From NCBI GenBank assembly GCA_023432995.1, contig JAEZES010000151.1, positions 1 to 60,770 of the forward strand: a stretch of DNA of 60,770 bases. The letters run 5' to 3'. The position numbers and the translations under genes were made by a program. Shown here one piece after another: positions 1 through 7,425 of the stretch. This DNA comes from Pseudomonadota bacterium (GTDB lineage: Bacteria; Pseudomonadota; Alphaproteobacteria; Sphingomonadales; Sphingomonadaceae). Positions within the stretch are counted from its first letter, which is position 1; every line of letters starts with the position of its first letter. The notes beneath the pieces were generated by a model that saw nothing but the letters and a program-made list of their open reading frames with translations, was not told the origin of the DNA and made no database searches.

Positions 1-40
1 CGCCGGGACCGCATGCCACCGGCGTAGCGCTTCGGGACGA

Positions 41-62
41 GATCCCGGCTTTCGCCGGGATG
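41..62. repeat. REP-like hairpin downstream of gap
   Basis: A perfect 8-bp stem (ATCCCGGC, 42-49, pairing with 54-61) closes a TTTC loop just after the gap stop codon on the minus strand. The surrounding text, GATCCCGGCTTTCGCCGGGATGA, resembles a short palindrome commonly dispersed in proteobacterial genomes. It could help end the gap transcript, although there is no T-tract. Copy number elsewhere in the genome is not visible here. Confidence 0.55.
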
Positions 63-70
63 ACGGATGG

Positions 71-1078
71 TCAGAGGAACTTCGCCATCACCCCGGCGGT
101 GTCGATCATCCGGTTGGAGAAGCCCCACTCGTTGTCGTACCATGAGACGACCCGCGCGAGCTTGCCCTCGAGGACCGCGGTCTCGAGGCTGTCGACGGTC
201 GAGCTGGCCGGCTGGTGATTGAAGTCCGAGCTGACCAGGGGCTGGTCGGTGTAGTCGAGCACCCCCTTCATCGCACCCTCGGCCGCGGCCTTGAGCGCGG
301 CGTTGAGCTCGTCCTTGCTGGTGTCGCGCGAGGGCGTGAACACGAGATCGACGAGGCTGACGTTCGGCGTCGGCACGCGCACCGAGGAGCCGTCGAGCTT
401 GCCCTTGAGCTCGGGCAGCACGAGACCGACCGCGCGGGCGGCGCGGGTCGTGGTCGGGATCATGTTGAGCGCACCGGCGCGCGCGCGGCGCAGGTCCGAG
501 TGGATCTGGTCGAGCATGCGCTGGTCGTTGGTGTAGCTGTGGATCGTGGTCATGAAGCCACGCTCGATGCCGACCGCGTCGTGCAGCACCTTGGCGACCG
601 GCGCGAGGCAGTTGGTGGTGCAACTCGCGTTCGAGACGATCAGGTCGTCGGCGGTCAGCGTGTCCTGGTTGACGCCGAACACGATCGTCTTCGACACGCC
701 GGTCGCCGGAGCGGAGATCAGCACCCGCTTGGCGCCCGCGGCGAGGTGCGGCCGGCTGGCCTCGTCCGACTGGAAGAACCCGGTGCACTCGAGCACCAAC
801 TCGACGCCGAGGTCCTTGTGCGGCAGCTTGCCGGGGTCGCGCTCCTTGGTCACCACGATGTCGCGGCCGTTGACCTGGATGCTGTCGCCGTCCGAGGTGA
901 CCGTGCCGGGGAAGCGGCCGTGGGTGCTGTCGTAGGCGAACAGCAGCGCGTTAGACTTCGGATCGGCCAGGTCGTTGATCGCGACCAGCTCGAAATCGTG
1001 GTCGGTGCGCTCGAGGAGTGCCCGTGCAACGAGCCGTCCGATACGCCCGAACCCGTTGATCGCAACCTTCACCGCCAT
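71..1078 (-). CDS. gap: glyceraldehyde-3-phosphate dehydrogenase, type I
   Basis: This 335-residue protein oxidises glyceraldehyde-3-phosphate to 1,3-bisphosphoglycerate with NAD(P) in the cytoplasm. It opens with the Rossmann motif INGFGRIGR (residues 7-15) and carries the active-site signature SNASCTTNC, with the catalytic cysteine at residue 153. The chosen ATG at 1078 puts the Rossmann strand right at the N-terminus, as in the family. The frame stays open upstream into transketolase, but that longer start would add about 169 non-homologous residues. It lies 14 nt downstream of the transketolase gene and is probably co-transcribed with it. Full length for the family. Confidence 0.97.
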   Translation of the reverse strand: MAVKVAINGFGRIGRLVARALLERTDHDFELVAINDLADPKSNALLFAYDSTHGRFPGTVTSDGDSIQVNGRDIVVTKERDPGKLPHKDLGVELVLECTGFFQSDEASRPHLAAGAKRVLISAPATGVSKTIVFGVNQDTLTADDLIVSNASCTTNCLAPVAKVLHDAVGIERGFMTTIHSYTNDQRMLDQIHSDLRRARAGALNMIPTTTRAARAVGLVLPELKGKLDGSSVRVPTPNVSLVDLVFTPSRDTSKDELNAALKAAAEGAMKGVLDYTDQPLVSSDFNHQPASSTVDSLETAVLEGKLARVVSWYDNEWGFSNRMIDTAGVMAKFL

Positions 1079-1092
1079 GGGAAGAACTCCTG

Positions 1093-3075
1093 CTACTTGC
1101 CTAGTTTGTTGAGAATTTGCGGAACGATGGCCTCGGCCGAGAAGCCGAAGTGCTTGAACAGGACCTCGGCCGGCGCCGACGCGCCGAAGCGGTCGAGTCC
1201 GATCGTCAGGCCGTCGTTGCCGACGTAGCGCTCCCAGCCGAGCGTGACGCCGGCCTCGATCGAAACCTTGAGCACATCGGACGGAAGCAGCTCGGCGCGG
1301 AACCCGGCGTCCTGCTTGTCGAACAGTTCGACACAGGGCATCGAGACAATGTCGGCGCCGATCCCCCGCGCCTCCAATTCCTTGGCACAGTCGAGCGCGA
1401 CCGCAACCTCGGAGCCGGTCGCGACGAGCACCACCTGGCGCGACGCCTCGGCCGCCTTCAGGCGATAGGCGCCCTTCGCGCACCGGTTCTCGGCGCCGCC
1501 GTCGCTGCGCACCGGCGGCAGGTTCTGCCGCGACAGCGCGAGCACCGCGGGGGTGCTGGGGGTCGCCAGCGCAAGCGCCCAGCATTCGGCCGTCTCGATC
1601 GCGTCGGCCGGACGGAACACGTTGAGGTTGGGGATCAGGCGCAGGCTCATGACCTGCTCGACCGGCTGGTGCGTCGGCCCATCCTCGCCGAGGCCGATCG
1701 AATCGTGCGTCAGCACATAAACGACTTGCACCCGCTGCAGCGCCGACAGGCGGATCGCGTTGCGCGCGTAGTCGCTGAAGATCAGGAACGTGCCGCCGTA
1801 GGGCACCACGCCGCCGTGCAGCGCCATGCCGTTCATCGCCGCCGCCATCCCGAACTCGCGGATGCCGTAGTAGATGTAGCGGCCGGAGTAGTCGTTGCGC
1901 GTGAACGGCTGGGTAGCCGCGGTCTTGGTGTTGTTCGAGCCGGTCAGGTCGGCCGAGCCGCCGATCAGCTGCGGCAGGGCCTCGGTCAGCGGACCGAGCG
2001 CCATCTCCGAGGCCTTGCGCGAGGCGACCTTCGGCGGGTCCTGGGCCAGCGAGGCGACGTGCCGGGCCATGATCGGACCGGCGAGTTCGCCGACCGGCTT
2101 GAGCCGCGCCTCGAACGCTTCGCGCTGCGGCGACGCCGCGAGACGAGCCTGCCAGGCGCGGTTGGCGTCGGCGCCCTTCGCCCCGAGCGAGCGCCAGTCG
2201 GCGAGAATCTCCGCCGGAACGACGAACGGCTCGGCGGTCCAGCCGAGGTACTCGCGCGCCGCGGCCACTTCGTCGGCGCCGAGCGGATTGCCGTGCACGG
2301 CGCTCGTGCCCTGCTTGTTGGGGGCGCCCTTGCCGATCACCGTGCGGCAGGCGACCAGCGAGGGGCGCGGGTCGGCCGCGGCCTCGGCCAGAGCGCGGCG
2401 CACGTCGGCGACGTCATGGCCGTCGCACTCGGTCGTGTGCCACCCGGTCGCCCGGTAGCGCGCCGGAATGTCCTCGCTGGTCGAGAGGTCGGTGTGGCCG
2501 TCGATGGTGACCTTGTTGTCGTCCCACAGCACGATCAGGTTGCTGAGCCCAAGATGCCCGGCGAGGCCGATCGCCTCGTGGTTGATCCCTTCCATCAGGC
2601 AGCCGTCGCCAGCGATGACCCAGGTCTTGTGGTCGACCAGTTCGCTGCCGAACACGGCGTTGAGGTGCCGCTCGGCGATCGCCATGCCGACGCCCATCGC
2701 CAGCCCCTGCCCGAGCGGACCGGTGGTCGCCTCGACGCCGTCGATCAGGAAGTTCTCCGGGTGCCCTGCGCAGGGACTGCCGAGCTGACGGAAGTTGCGG
2801 ATGTCGTCCATCGTCGGCGAGGCGTAGCCGGTCAGGTGGAGCAGCGCGTAGATCAGCATCGAGCCGTGGCCGGCCGAGAGCACGAACCGGTCGCGGTCGG
2901 GCCAGTGCGGATCGGCCGGATCGAACTTGAGGAATTCGGAGAACAGCACGGTGGCGACATCGGCCATGCCCATCGGCATGCCCGGGTGGCCGATGTTCGC
3001 CTTCTGCACCGCGTCCATCGACAGGGCGCGAATGGCGTTCGCCATGGGCGCGAGACGGGCGGTATCGAGGCTCAT
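1093..3075 (-). CDS. tkt: transketolase
   Basis: Transketolase moves two-carbon ketol units between sugar phosphates in the pentose phosphate pathway. The 660-residue length is normal. The thiamine-diphosphate/Mg motif is visible as AGDGCLMEGINHE (GDG at about 156-158) followed by the WDDNKV strand. The pyrimidine domain has the IREFGMAAAMNGMALHGG segment with the expected catalytic glutamate, and SHDSIGLGEDGPTHQP-type sequence (here THDSIGLGEDGPTHQP) follows. It is directly upstream of gap on the same strand, a common sphingomonad arrangement. Both genes supply triose phosphate metabolism. Confidence 0.97.
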   Translation of the reverse strand: MSLDTARLAPMANAIRALSMDAVQKANIGHPGMPMGMADVATVLFSEFLKFDPADPHWPDRDRFVLSAGHGSMLIYALLHLTGYASPTMDDIRNFRQLGSPCAGHPENFLIDGVEATTGPLGQGLAMGVGMAIAERHLNAVFGSELVDHKTWVIAGDGCLMEGINHEAIGLAGHLGLSNLIVLWDDNKVTIDGHTDLSTSEDIPARYRATGWHTTECDGHDVADVRRALAEAAADPRPSLVACRTVIGKGAPNKQGTSAVHGNPLGADEVAAAREYLGWTAEPFVVPAEILADWRSLGAKGADANRAWQARLAASPQREAFEARLKPVGELAGPIMARHVASLAQDPPKVASRKASEMALGPLTEALPQLIGGSADLTGSNNTKTAATQPFTRNDYSGRYIYYGIREFGMAAAMNGMALHGGVVPYGGTFLIFSDYARNAIRLSALQRVQVVYVLTHDSIGLGEDGPTHQPVEQVMSLRLIPNLNVFRPADAIETAECWALALATPSTPAVLALSRQNLPPVRSDGGAENRCAKGAYRLKAAEASRQVVLVATGSEVAVALDCAKELEARGIGADIVSMPCVELFDKQDAGFRAELLPSDVLKVSIEAGVTLGWERYVGNDGLTIGLDRFGASAPAEVLFKHFGFSAEAIVPQILNKLGK

Positions 3076-3234
3076 GCAGCAAGGCTCCGGGCAACGTGGA
3101 AACGGGGCCGAGAGTCGCCCCCGAGTCGGATGGGCGCTCCTTGGGAAACGCCTGCCGCCGCGTCAAGCGGCGCTCGCCGGCCCCGGGGCCTTAAGCGGCC
3201 CCAAGGTTTATTCACAGCTTCGACAGCCAACGCT

Positions 3235-3263
3235 TTGCTGGCAAATGCTCTTTCGCCTAGACC
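3235..3263 (+). promoter_or_regulatory. possible sigma70 promoter for the zapA cluster
   Basis: TTGCTG (3235-3240) and TAGACC (3258-3263) are separated by exactly 17 nt. The expected transcription start falls only a few bases before the ATG at 3271, so the message would be nearly leaderless. The -10 match is weak, so this is a tentative call. Confidence 0.3.
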
Positions 3264-3270
3264 TGCAAGC

Positions 3271-3468
3271 ATGGCGGGGGATCGCATCGCGCAGGCGCTG
3301 GCCCGGATCGAGGCCGCGGCAAGCCGGATCGAGGCGGCGGCGGGGTCGCGCGCCCCCACCTCCGCTGGCGGCGACCCGGAGGTTTCTCGCAAGTATGAGA
3401 CCCTGCGCCGGGAGACGGCGGCCGCCCTGGCGGACCTCGACCGCCTGATCGGGTCGCTCGAGCCGTGA
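3271..3468 (+). CDS. small helical protein upstream of zapA
   Basis: A 65-residue product rich in Ala, Arg and Glu begins MAGDRIAQALARIEAAASRI. It reads as two amphipathic helices (about 3-25 and 40-62) separated by a Pro/Gly/Ser linker, so a small coiled-coil is likely. The stop codon overlaps the zapA GTG by 4 nt (GTGA), which indicates translational coupling. I do not recognise a named family. From its position a cell-division role with ZapA is an inference, not shown by sequence. No signal peptide or membrane segment is visible. Confidence 0.75.
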   Translation: MAGDRIAQALARIEAAASRIEAAAGSRAPTSAGGDPEVSRKYETLRRETAAALADLDRLIGSLEP

Positions 3469-3773
3469 GCAACGTGACCGTCTCGATCGGCGGACGGCAC
3501 TACACCGTGGCCTGCGCCGCGGGTGAAGAGCAGCACATCGAGATGCTCGGCCGGGCGATCGACGGCAAGTTGCAGGGAATGGCCAACCTCGCCGGGCAGT
3601 CGGAGGCGCGCACGCTGCTGTTCGCGGCGTTGCTGTTGGCCGACGAACTGCATGAGGCCCGCTCTGGAGGGTCCGCGCCGGCCGCCGGGCCCTCGCCGGT
3701 GGTCGGCGACGCGCTCGAGGCGCTGGCGAGCCGGTTGGAGCGTGTCGCGGAACTACTCGAGGGGACCGGCTAG
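3465..3773 (+). CDS. zapA: cell division protein ZapA
   Basis: ZapA is a small cytoplasmic protein that bundles FtsZ filaments at the division ring. This 102-residue protein starts VTVSIGGRHYTVACAAGEEQHI, the typical ZapA N-terminal beta-hairpin and first helix, followed by an Ala/Leu-rich coiled-coil helix (RTLLFAALLLADELHEA). The start is a GTG that overlaps the preceding small gene. The neighbourhood with 6S RNA and 5-formyltetrahydrofolate cyclo-ligase is the classic zapA-ssrS-fau order, here interrupted by lemA and a DUF2207 gene. Confidence 0.9.
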   Translation: MSNVTVSIGGRHYTVACAAGEEQHIEMLGRAIDGKLQGMANLAGQSEARTLLFAALLLADELHEARSGGSAPAAGPSPVVGDALEALASRLERVAELLEGTG

Positions 3774-3833
3774 GCACGCCTTTCCGGGCGGCGCTCGGGC
3801 CTCTATGAGTCTGGCCAGAGGGGGAACCGGCCC

Positions 3834-4403
3834 ATGCTCGAAATTGTCATTGTCGCCGCCCTGGTAGTTGTCATCGCCGTCTGGGGCGTGTCGATTTACA
3901 ACCGCCTCGTCAGGCTCAGGGCTCTGGTCAACGAAGGCTTCAGCGGCATCACCGTGCAGCTCCGCCGCCGCGCCGACCTCATCCCGAACCTCGTCAGCAC
4001 CGTCGAAGGCTACGCCGCGCACGAACGCGGCACGCTCAATGAAGTGATTGCGCATCGCGGCGACGCGACGTCGGCAAGCGGTGTCGCTGCCACGGCCGCC
4101 GCCGACAATGCGTTCTCCGCGCTGCTCGGGCGGCTCATGGCCGTCGCCGAAGCCTACCCTGACCTCAAGGCCGACGCCAATTTCCGCCAGCTGCAAGAGG
4201 AGCTGAGCGAGATCGAGGACCACCTGCAGAGCGCGCGGCGCTACTACAATGCGACCGTGCGCGACCTCAACACGCGTATCCAGTCGTTTCCCGACCTCCT
4301 GTTCGCTCGGCCGCTCGGCTTTGCCGAGGCCGAGTTTTACCAGGACGGCGACGCGTCGATCCAGCAGGTCCCGAAGGTCGCGTTCGGCACGGCGAAGGCC
4401 TGA
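3834..4403 (+). CDS. lemA: LemA family protein
   Basis: A 189-residue membrane-anchored helical protein. Residues 2-20 form one transmembrane helix (EIVIVAALVVVIAVWGVSIY), followed by the LemA signature NRLVRLRALVNEGFSGITVQLRRRADLIPNL and the later pattern YNATVRDLNTRIQSFPD. The family is of unknown biochemical function and usually sits with TPM/YgcG or DUF2207 proteins, as here. A GGGGGAA ribosome-binding site precedes the ATG. The DUF2207 gene begins 4 nt after its stop, so the two are one unit. Confidence 0.92.
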   Translation: MLEIVIVAALVVVIAVWGVSIYNRLVRLRALVNEGFSGITVQLRRRADLIPNLVSTVEGYAAHERGTLNEVIAHRGDATSASGVAATAAADNAFSALLGRLMAVAEAYPDLKADANFRQLQEELSEIEDHLQSARRYYNATVRDLNTRIQSFPDLLFARPLGFAEAEFYQDGDASIQQVPKVAFGTAKA

Positions 4404-4407
4404 GCCG

Positions 4408-6378
4408 GTGATCCGCGGCGCAAGGTCGCTGCTCGCGCTGCTCGTGGCGGCGCTGGCGCTCGTGCTGCCTGCACCCGGCAGCGCTGCCCCGTTTCCGTCC
4501 GTCGTCAAGGTCCCGCTCGTGCCGCAGGGCGAGCGGATCGTGTCGTGGCGGAGCGACATCGAGGTGCTTGCCGACGGCACGCTGGACGTCACAGAGACGA
4601 TCCGCGTCAATGTCGAAGGCTACCAGATCAACCGGGGAATCTACCGCGACTTCCCGACCACCTACCAGCGCGACGGCCGCCGCGTTCGCGTCGGCTTCGA
4701 CGTCGAGAGCGTCGAGCGCAATGGCCAGAGCGAGCCCTATGCCCTCGAGAGCGCTGGCAACGGCGTGCGCGTGCGCATCGGCGACGCGGAAGTCTACCTT
4801 CCCCACGGCGAGCACACTTACGTCGTCCGCTACAGGACGACGCGCCAGCTCGGCTTCTTCGCAGGCTACGACGAACTCTACTGGAACGTGACCGGCAACG
4901 GCTGGGCCTTCCCGATCGACCGCGCCGAGGCGCGCATCCGCCTGCCCGAACCGGTGCCGTTCGGTCCGGAACGCGCGTTCTACACCGGCCCGCAGGGCGC
5001 TACCGGCGGCGACGCGGCGGTACTATCGGAGCATCCGGGCGAGATCGTCATCGGCACGACCGCGGCGCTCCAGCCGTACGAGGGCCTGACGGTCGCGGTG
5101 CGCTGGCCCAAAGGTGTTGTCGCCGAGCCGCCTCCGCCCACCGCGGCTCAACTGGCGATGCAGGAACGTGGGCCTGTCGCCGGCGTCGTCGCGGCGCTGG
5201 TCGCACTCTTCGGATACTATTTCATGGCCTGGAAAAGGGCCGGGCGCGGTCCACTTCCCGGCACCGTCGTGCCCCGGTTCGCTCCGCCCGAGGGCATGTC
5301 GGCCGCCGCCGTCCGCTACGTCAAGCGCATGGGCTTCGACGACCGCTGCTTCGCCGCGGCGATCGTCGAGAGCGGCGTGGGCGGCGAGCTCAAGCTGGTC
5401 GAGGGCGAGAAGCCCTTGTTCGGGCGCGCAAAGACGACTCTCGTGCACACGCCGGGTGAAAGCGATCTGCCGCGCGGGGAGCGGAACATGCTGGCGGCGC
5501 TGTTCACCGGCAGCAATTCGATCGAGATGGACGACGCCAACCATGCGCGCTTCGGCGCCGCGCGAAAGGCGCTGCAGGACGCCCTCGAGGACGCCTACAA
5601 GGGCCGCCTGTTCGCCCGCAACCTCGGCTGGGCGTGGGTCGGCATCCTGGTGCTGATCGCGGCGATGCTGTTCGTGGGCACGCTCGTCGCGTGGACCGAT
5701 CTCTACATGACCTCGTTCGAGCGCGCTGTTCCCACGGCGGGACTGGCCCTGGCTCTCTTCGCGCTGGCGCTTCGCTGGCGCCAGGCCAAGGGGTGGCCGC
5801 TGCTCGCACTCGGGGCGCTCGCTGTTCTTGGCAGCATTGTCTTGCTCGTCATGTCGATCGGACTCCTGTCGCAGGCCGTTCCCATCTCGAGCTGGGCGTG
5901 GATGTTCGCCCCGCTGGTCGCTTTACCCGTGGTCCTGTCGGCGTTCGCGTGGATGGCGGCCCCGACGACCGACGGCCGCGCGGTGATGGATCGCATCGAC
6001 GGCTTCGAGCAGTATCTCTCGATCACCGAGGAAGACCGGCTCGAAGCCCTCCATCCCCCCGCGAAGACCCCCGAGCTGTTCGAGCGCTTCCTGCCCTATG
6101 CGATCGCGCTCGGGGTCGAGAACCGCTGGGCCGACAAGTTCGCCGATGTGCTCGCGGCCGCCTCGGCCGATCCTGCGCGCCGGGATAGCGGCACGTTCGG
6201 CTGGTACTCGGGCTCGAGCAACGCCTGGTCGAACCCCTCGCGCTTCGCCGGTACCGTCGGTGCCTCGCTCGCCAGCAGCGTCGCTTCGGCGTCGACCGCC
6301 CCCGGCTCGAGCAGCGGCTCCGGCGGCGGCGGCTCGTCGGGCGGCGGAGGCGGCGGCGGTGGTGGCGGCGGCTGGTAG
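4408..6378 (+). CDS. DUF2207 domain membrane protein with poly-Gly tail
   Basis: A 656-residue exported membrane protein. A GTG start 4 nt after lemA gives a signal peptide ending near residue 27 (LPAPGSAAP). Residues 35-240 look like the DUF2207 beta-sandwich (WRSDIEVLADGTLDVTETI, NRGIYRDFPTTY). One transmembrane helix follows near residue 265, then a cytoplasmic region, then four more helices around residues 410-525. The C-terminus ends in Ser/Gly repeats and a run of eleven glycines before a final Trp. Partnership with LemA is inferred from coupling. The frame is open further upstream inside lemA, but that segment is a shadow. Confidence 0.88.
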   Translation: MIRGARSLLALLVAALALVLPAPGSAAPFPSVVKVPLVPQGERIVSWRSDIEVLADGTLDVTETIRVNVEGYQINRGIYRDFPTTYQRDGRRVRVGFDVESVERNGQSEPYALESAGNGVRVRIGDAEVYLPHGEHTYVVRYRTTRQLGFFAGYDELYWNVTGNGWAFPIDRAEARIRLPEPVPFGPERAFYTGPQGATGGDAAVLSEHPGEIVIGTTAALQPYEGLTVAVRWPKGVVAEPPPPTAAQLAMQERGPVAGVVAALVALFGYYFMAWKRAGRGPLPGTVVPRFAPPEGMSAAAVRYVKRMGFDDRCFAAAIVESGVGGELKLVEGEKPLFGRAKTTLVHTPGESDLPRGERNMLAALFTGSNSIEMDDANHARFGAARKALQDALEDAYKGRLFARNLGWAWVGILVLIAAMLFVGTLVAWTDLYMTSFERAVPTAGLALALFALALRWRQAKGWPLLALGALAVLGSIVLLVMSIGLLSQAVPISSWAWMFAPLVALPVVLSAFAWMAAPTTDGRAVMDRIDGFEQYLSITEEDRLEALHPPAKTPELFERFLPYAIALGVENRWADKFADVLAAASADPARRDSGTFGWYSGSSNAWSNPSRFAGTVGASLASSVASASTAPGSSSGSGGGGSSGGGGGGGGGGGW

Positions 6379-6398
6379 TTGCCCTTCGGGCCCCGAGA

Positions 6399-6576
6399 CC
6401 CTAGATAGGTGTCGGCGGGACTGCTCGGCACGAGCCGACAGAATATCCCTGAGGCTATAAGCAATCCATGGGAGCTGTCCCTGCCCGGTTCGCGGGTTCG
6501 TCCCGAGGGCCGGTGCATATGGCGCCCACCTGACGTTGAGGCGTCAGAGGATTTCCCGGCAACCGACCCATAGTGG
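6399..6576 (+). ncRNA. ssrS: candidate 6S RNA
   Basis: The 243-nt gap before 5-formyltetrahydrofolate cyclo-ligase holds a long, mostly paired structure. The 5' arm (AGGTGTCGGCGGGA, 6407-6420) pairs with the 3' arm (TCCCGGCAACCGACCC, 6554-6569), CCTGAGGC near 6449 pairs imperfectly with GCGTCAG near 6541, and an apical GCCCGG...GAGGGC hairpin sits at about 6483-6510. A long closing stem, central bubble and apical stem are the 6S architecture that sequesters RNA polymerase holoenzyme. Position beside zapA and the cyclo-ligase matches ssrS synteny. Ends are approximate. Confidence 0.65.
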
Positions 6577-6621
6577 TTCCGCCACTTGCCCTTGCGCCCG
6601 AACCTGACCAAGAGGGCGCGC

Positions 6622-7206
6622 ATGTCCGATATCGCCGATCACAAGAAGCGCCTGCGCGGAGACTTGCGCCGCAAGCGTCTCGAGCACGCCGCCGCGTTGC
6701 CAGCCGAAGTCAGCGCATTGATCTTCAACCGCCCGCCGGGCGCCGTGCTCGATCTCGTGCCCGCCGGTGCGACGATCGGGCTCTACCGCTCCGACGAGGG
6801 CGAGGCGCCGTCGCGCGGCTACATCCGCTTCTTCTTCGAGCGCGGCCACCCGATCGCGCTTCCCCGGGTGACCACGCTCGACAAGCCGATGGAATTCCGC
6901 CGGCACACCGACCCCTACGAGGAAACCGACCTCGAGGCCGGGGTCTGGGGCCTTCGCCAGCCGCGGATGGACGCCCCGGTGGTGGTGCCCGAGGTGCTGT
7001 TCATGCCGCTGGTCGGTTTTACCGCCAAAGGCGACCGGCTCGGCCAGGGCGGCGGATACTACGATCGCTACCTGGCCGCGCACCCCCAGACGATCGCCGT
7101 CGGCATGGCGTGGGACGTGCAGGAGGTCGCCGAACTGCCGACCGAGCTGCACGACATGCGCCTGACCGCGATCGTCACCCCGACGCGAGTGCTCGGGCCT
7201 TTCTGA
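6622..7206 (+). CDS. 5-formyltetrahydrofolate cyclo-ligase
   Basis: This 194-residue enzyme converts 5-formyl-THF to 5,10-methenyl-THF with ATP. Family features are the basic N-terminus (HKKRLRGDLRRKR) and the nucleotide-binding signature DRLGQGGGYYDRYLA near residues 140-155, followed by GMAWDVQEV. The ATG at 6622 was chosen because an earlier in-frame ATG adds only a 12-residue leader that lacks family character. It lies immediately downstream of the 6S RNA candidate, and its stop overlaps the next gene by 1 nt. Confidence 0.93.
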   Translation: MSDIADHKKRLRGDLRRKRLEHAAALPAEVSALIFNRPPGAVLDLVPAGATIGLYRSDEGEAPSRGYIRFFFERGHPIALPRVTTLDKPMEFRRHTDPYEETDLEAGVWGLRQPRMDAPVVVPEVLFMPLVGFTAKGDRLGQGGGYYDRYLAAHPQTIAVGMAWDVQEVAELPTELHDMRLTAIVTPTRVLGPF

Positions 7207-7418
7207 TGCGCGACAAGCCGACGCTGAGGATCCCGCTCGGTATCCTCGCGCTGCTGCTCGGGCTCGGCGTCTATGCCGCTTGCGTGGTGTGGGCTTCACA
7301 ATGGATCGAACGGCTGCCACCGCTGGGGCAGGCGTTCGTCTACCTCGTGCTCGGCGTGATCTGGCTCGCGCCGCTCAGGCGCTTCCTCATCTGGATGGAG
7401 ACCGGCCGCTGGGGCTGA
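7206..7418 (+). CDS. DUF2842 domain protein, two transmembrane helices
   Basis: A 70-residue inner-membrane protein with helices at about 9-31 (IPLGILALLLGLGVYAACVVW) and 41-58 (LGQAFVYLVLGVIWLAPL), ending in RRFLIWMETGRWG. Size, two-helix layout and the conserved tail match the alphaproteobacterial DUF2842 family of unknown function. The ATG overlaps the cyclo-ligase TGA (TGATG), so it is translationally coupled. No function can be assigned. Confidence 0.8.
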   Translation: MRDKPTLRIPLGILALLLGLGVYAACVVWASQWIERLPPLGQAFVYLVLGVIWLAPLRRFLIWMETGRWG

Positions 7419-7425
7419 TAGGACC

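Noticed and set aside
1117..3468. 783-residue open frame on the plus strand over transketolase
   Set aside because: It is antisense to a clear transketolase; composition is Arg/Val/Gly/His-rich as expected from the complement of GC-rich coding DNA. Only its last 66 codons (3271-3468) are kept as a small gene.
6310..6372. Possible sequencing artefact in the poly-Gly codons
   Set aside because: The run is mixed GGC/GGT/GGA codons and ends in a normal stop, and similar tails are typical of LemA-linked proteins.
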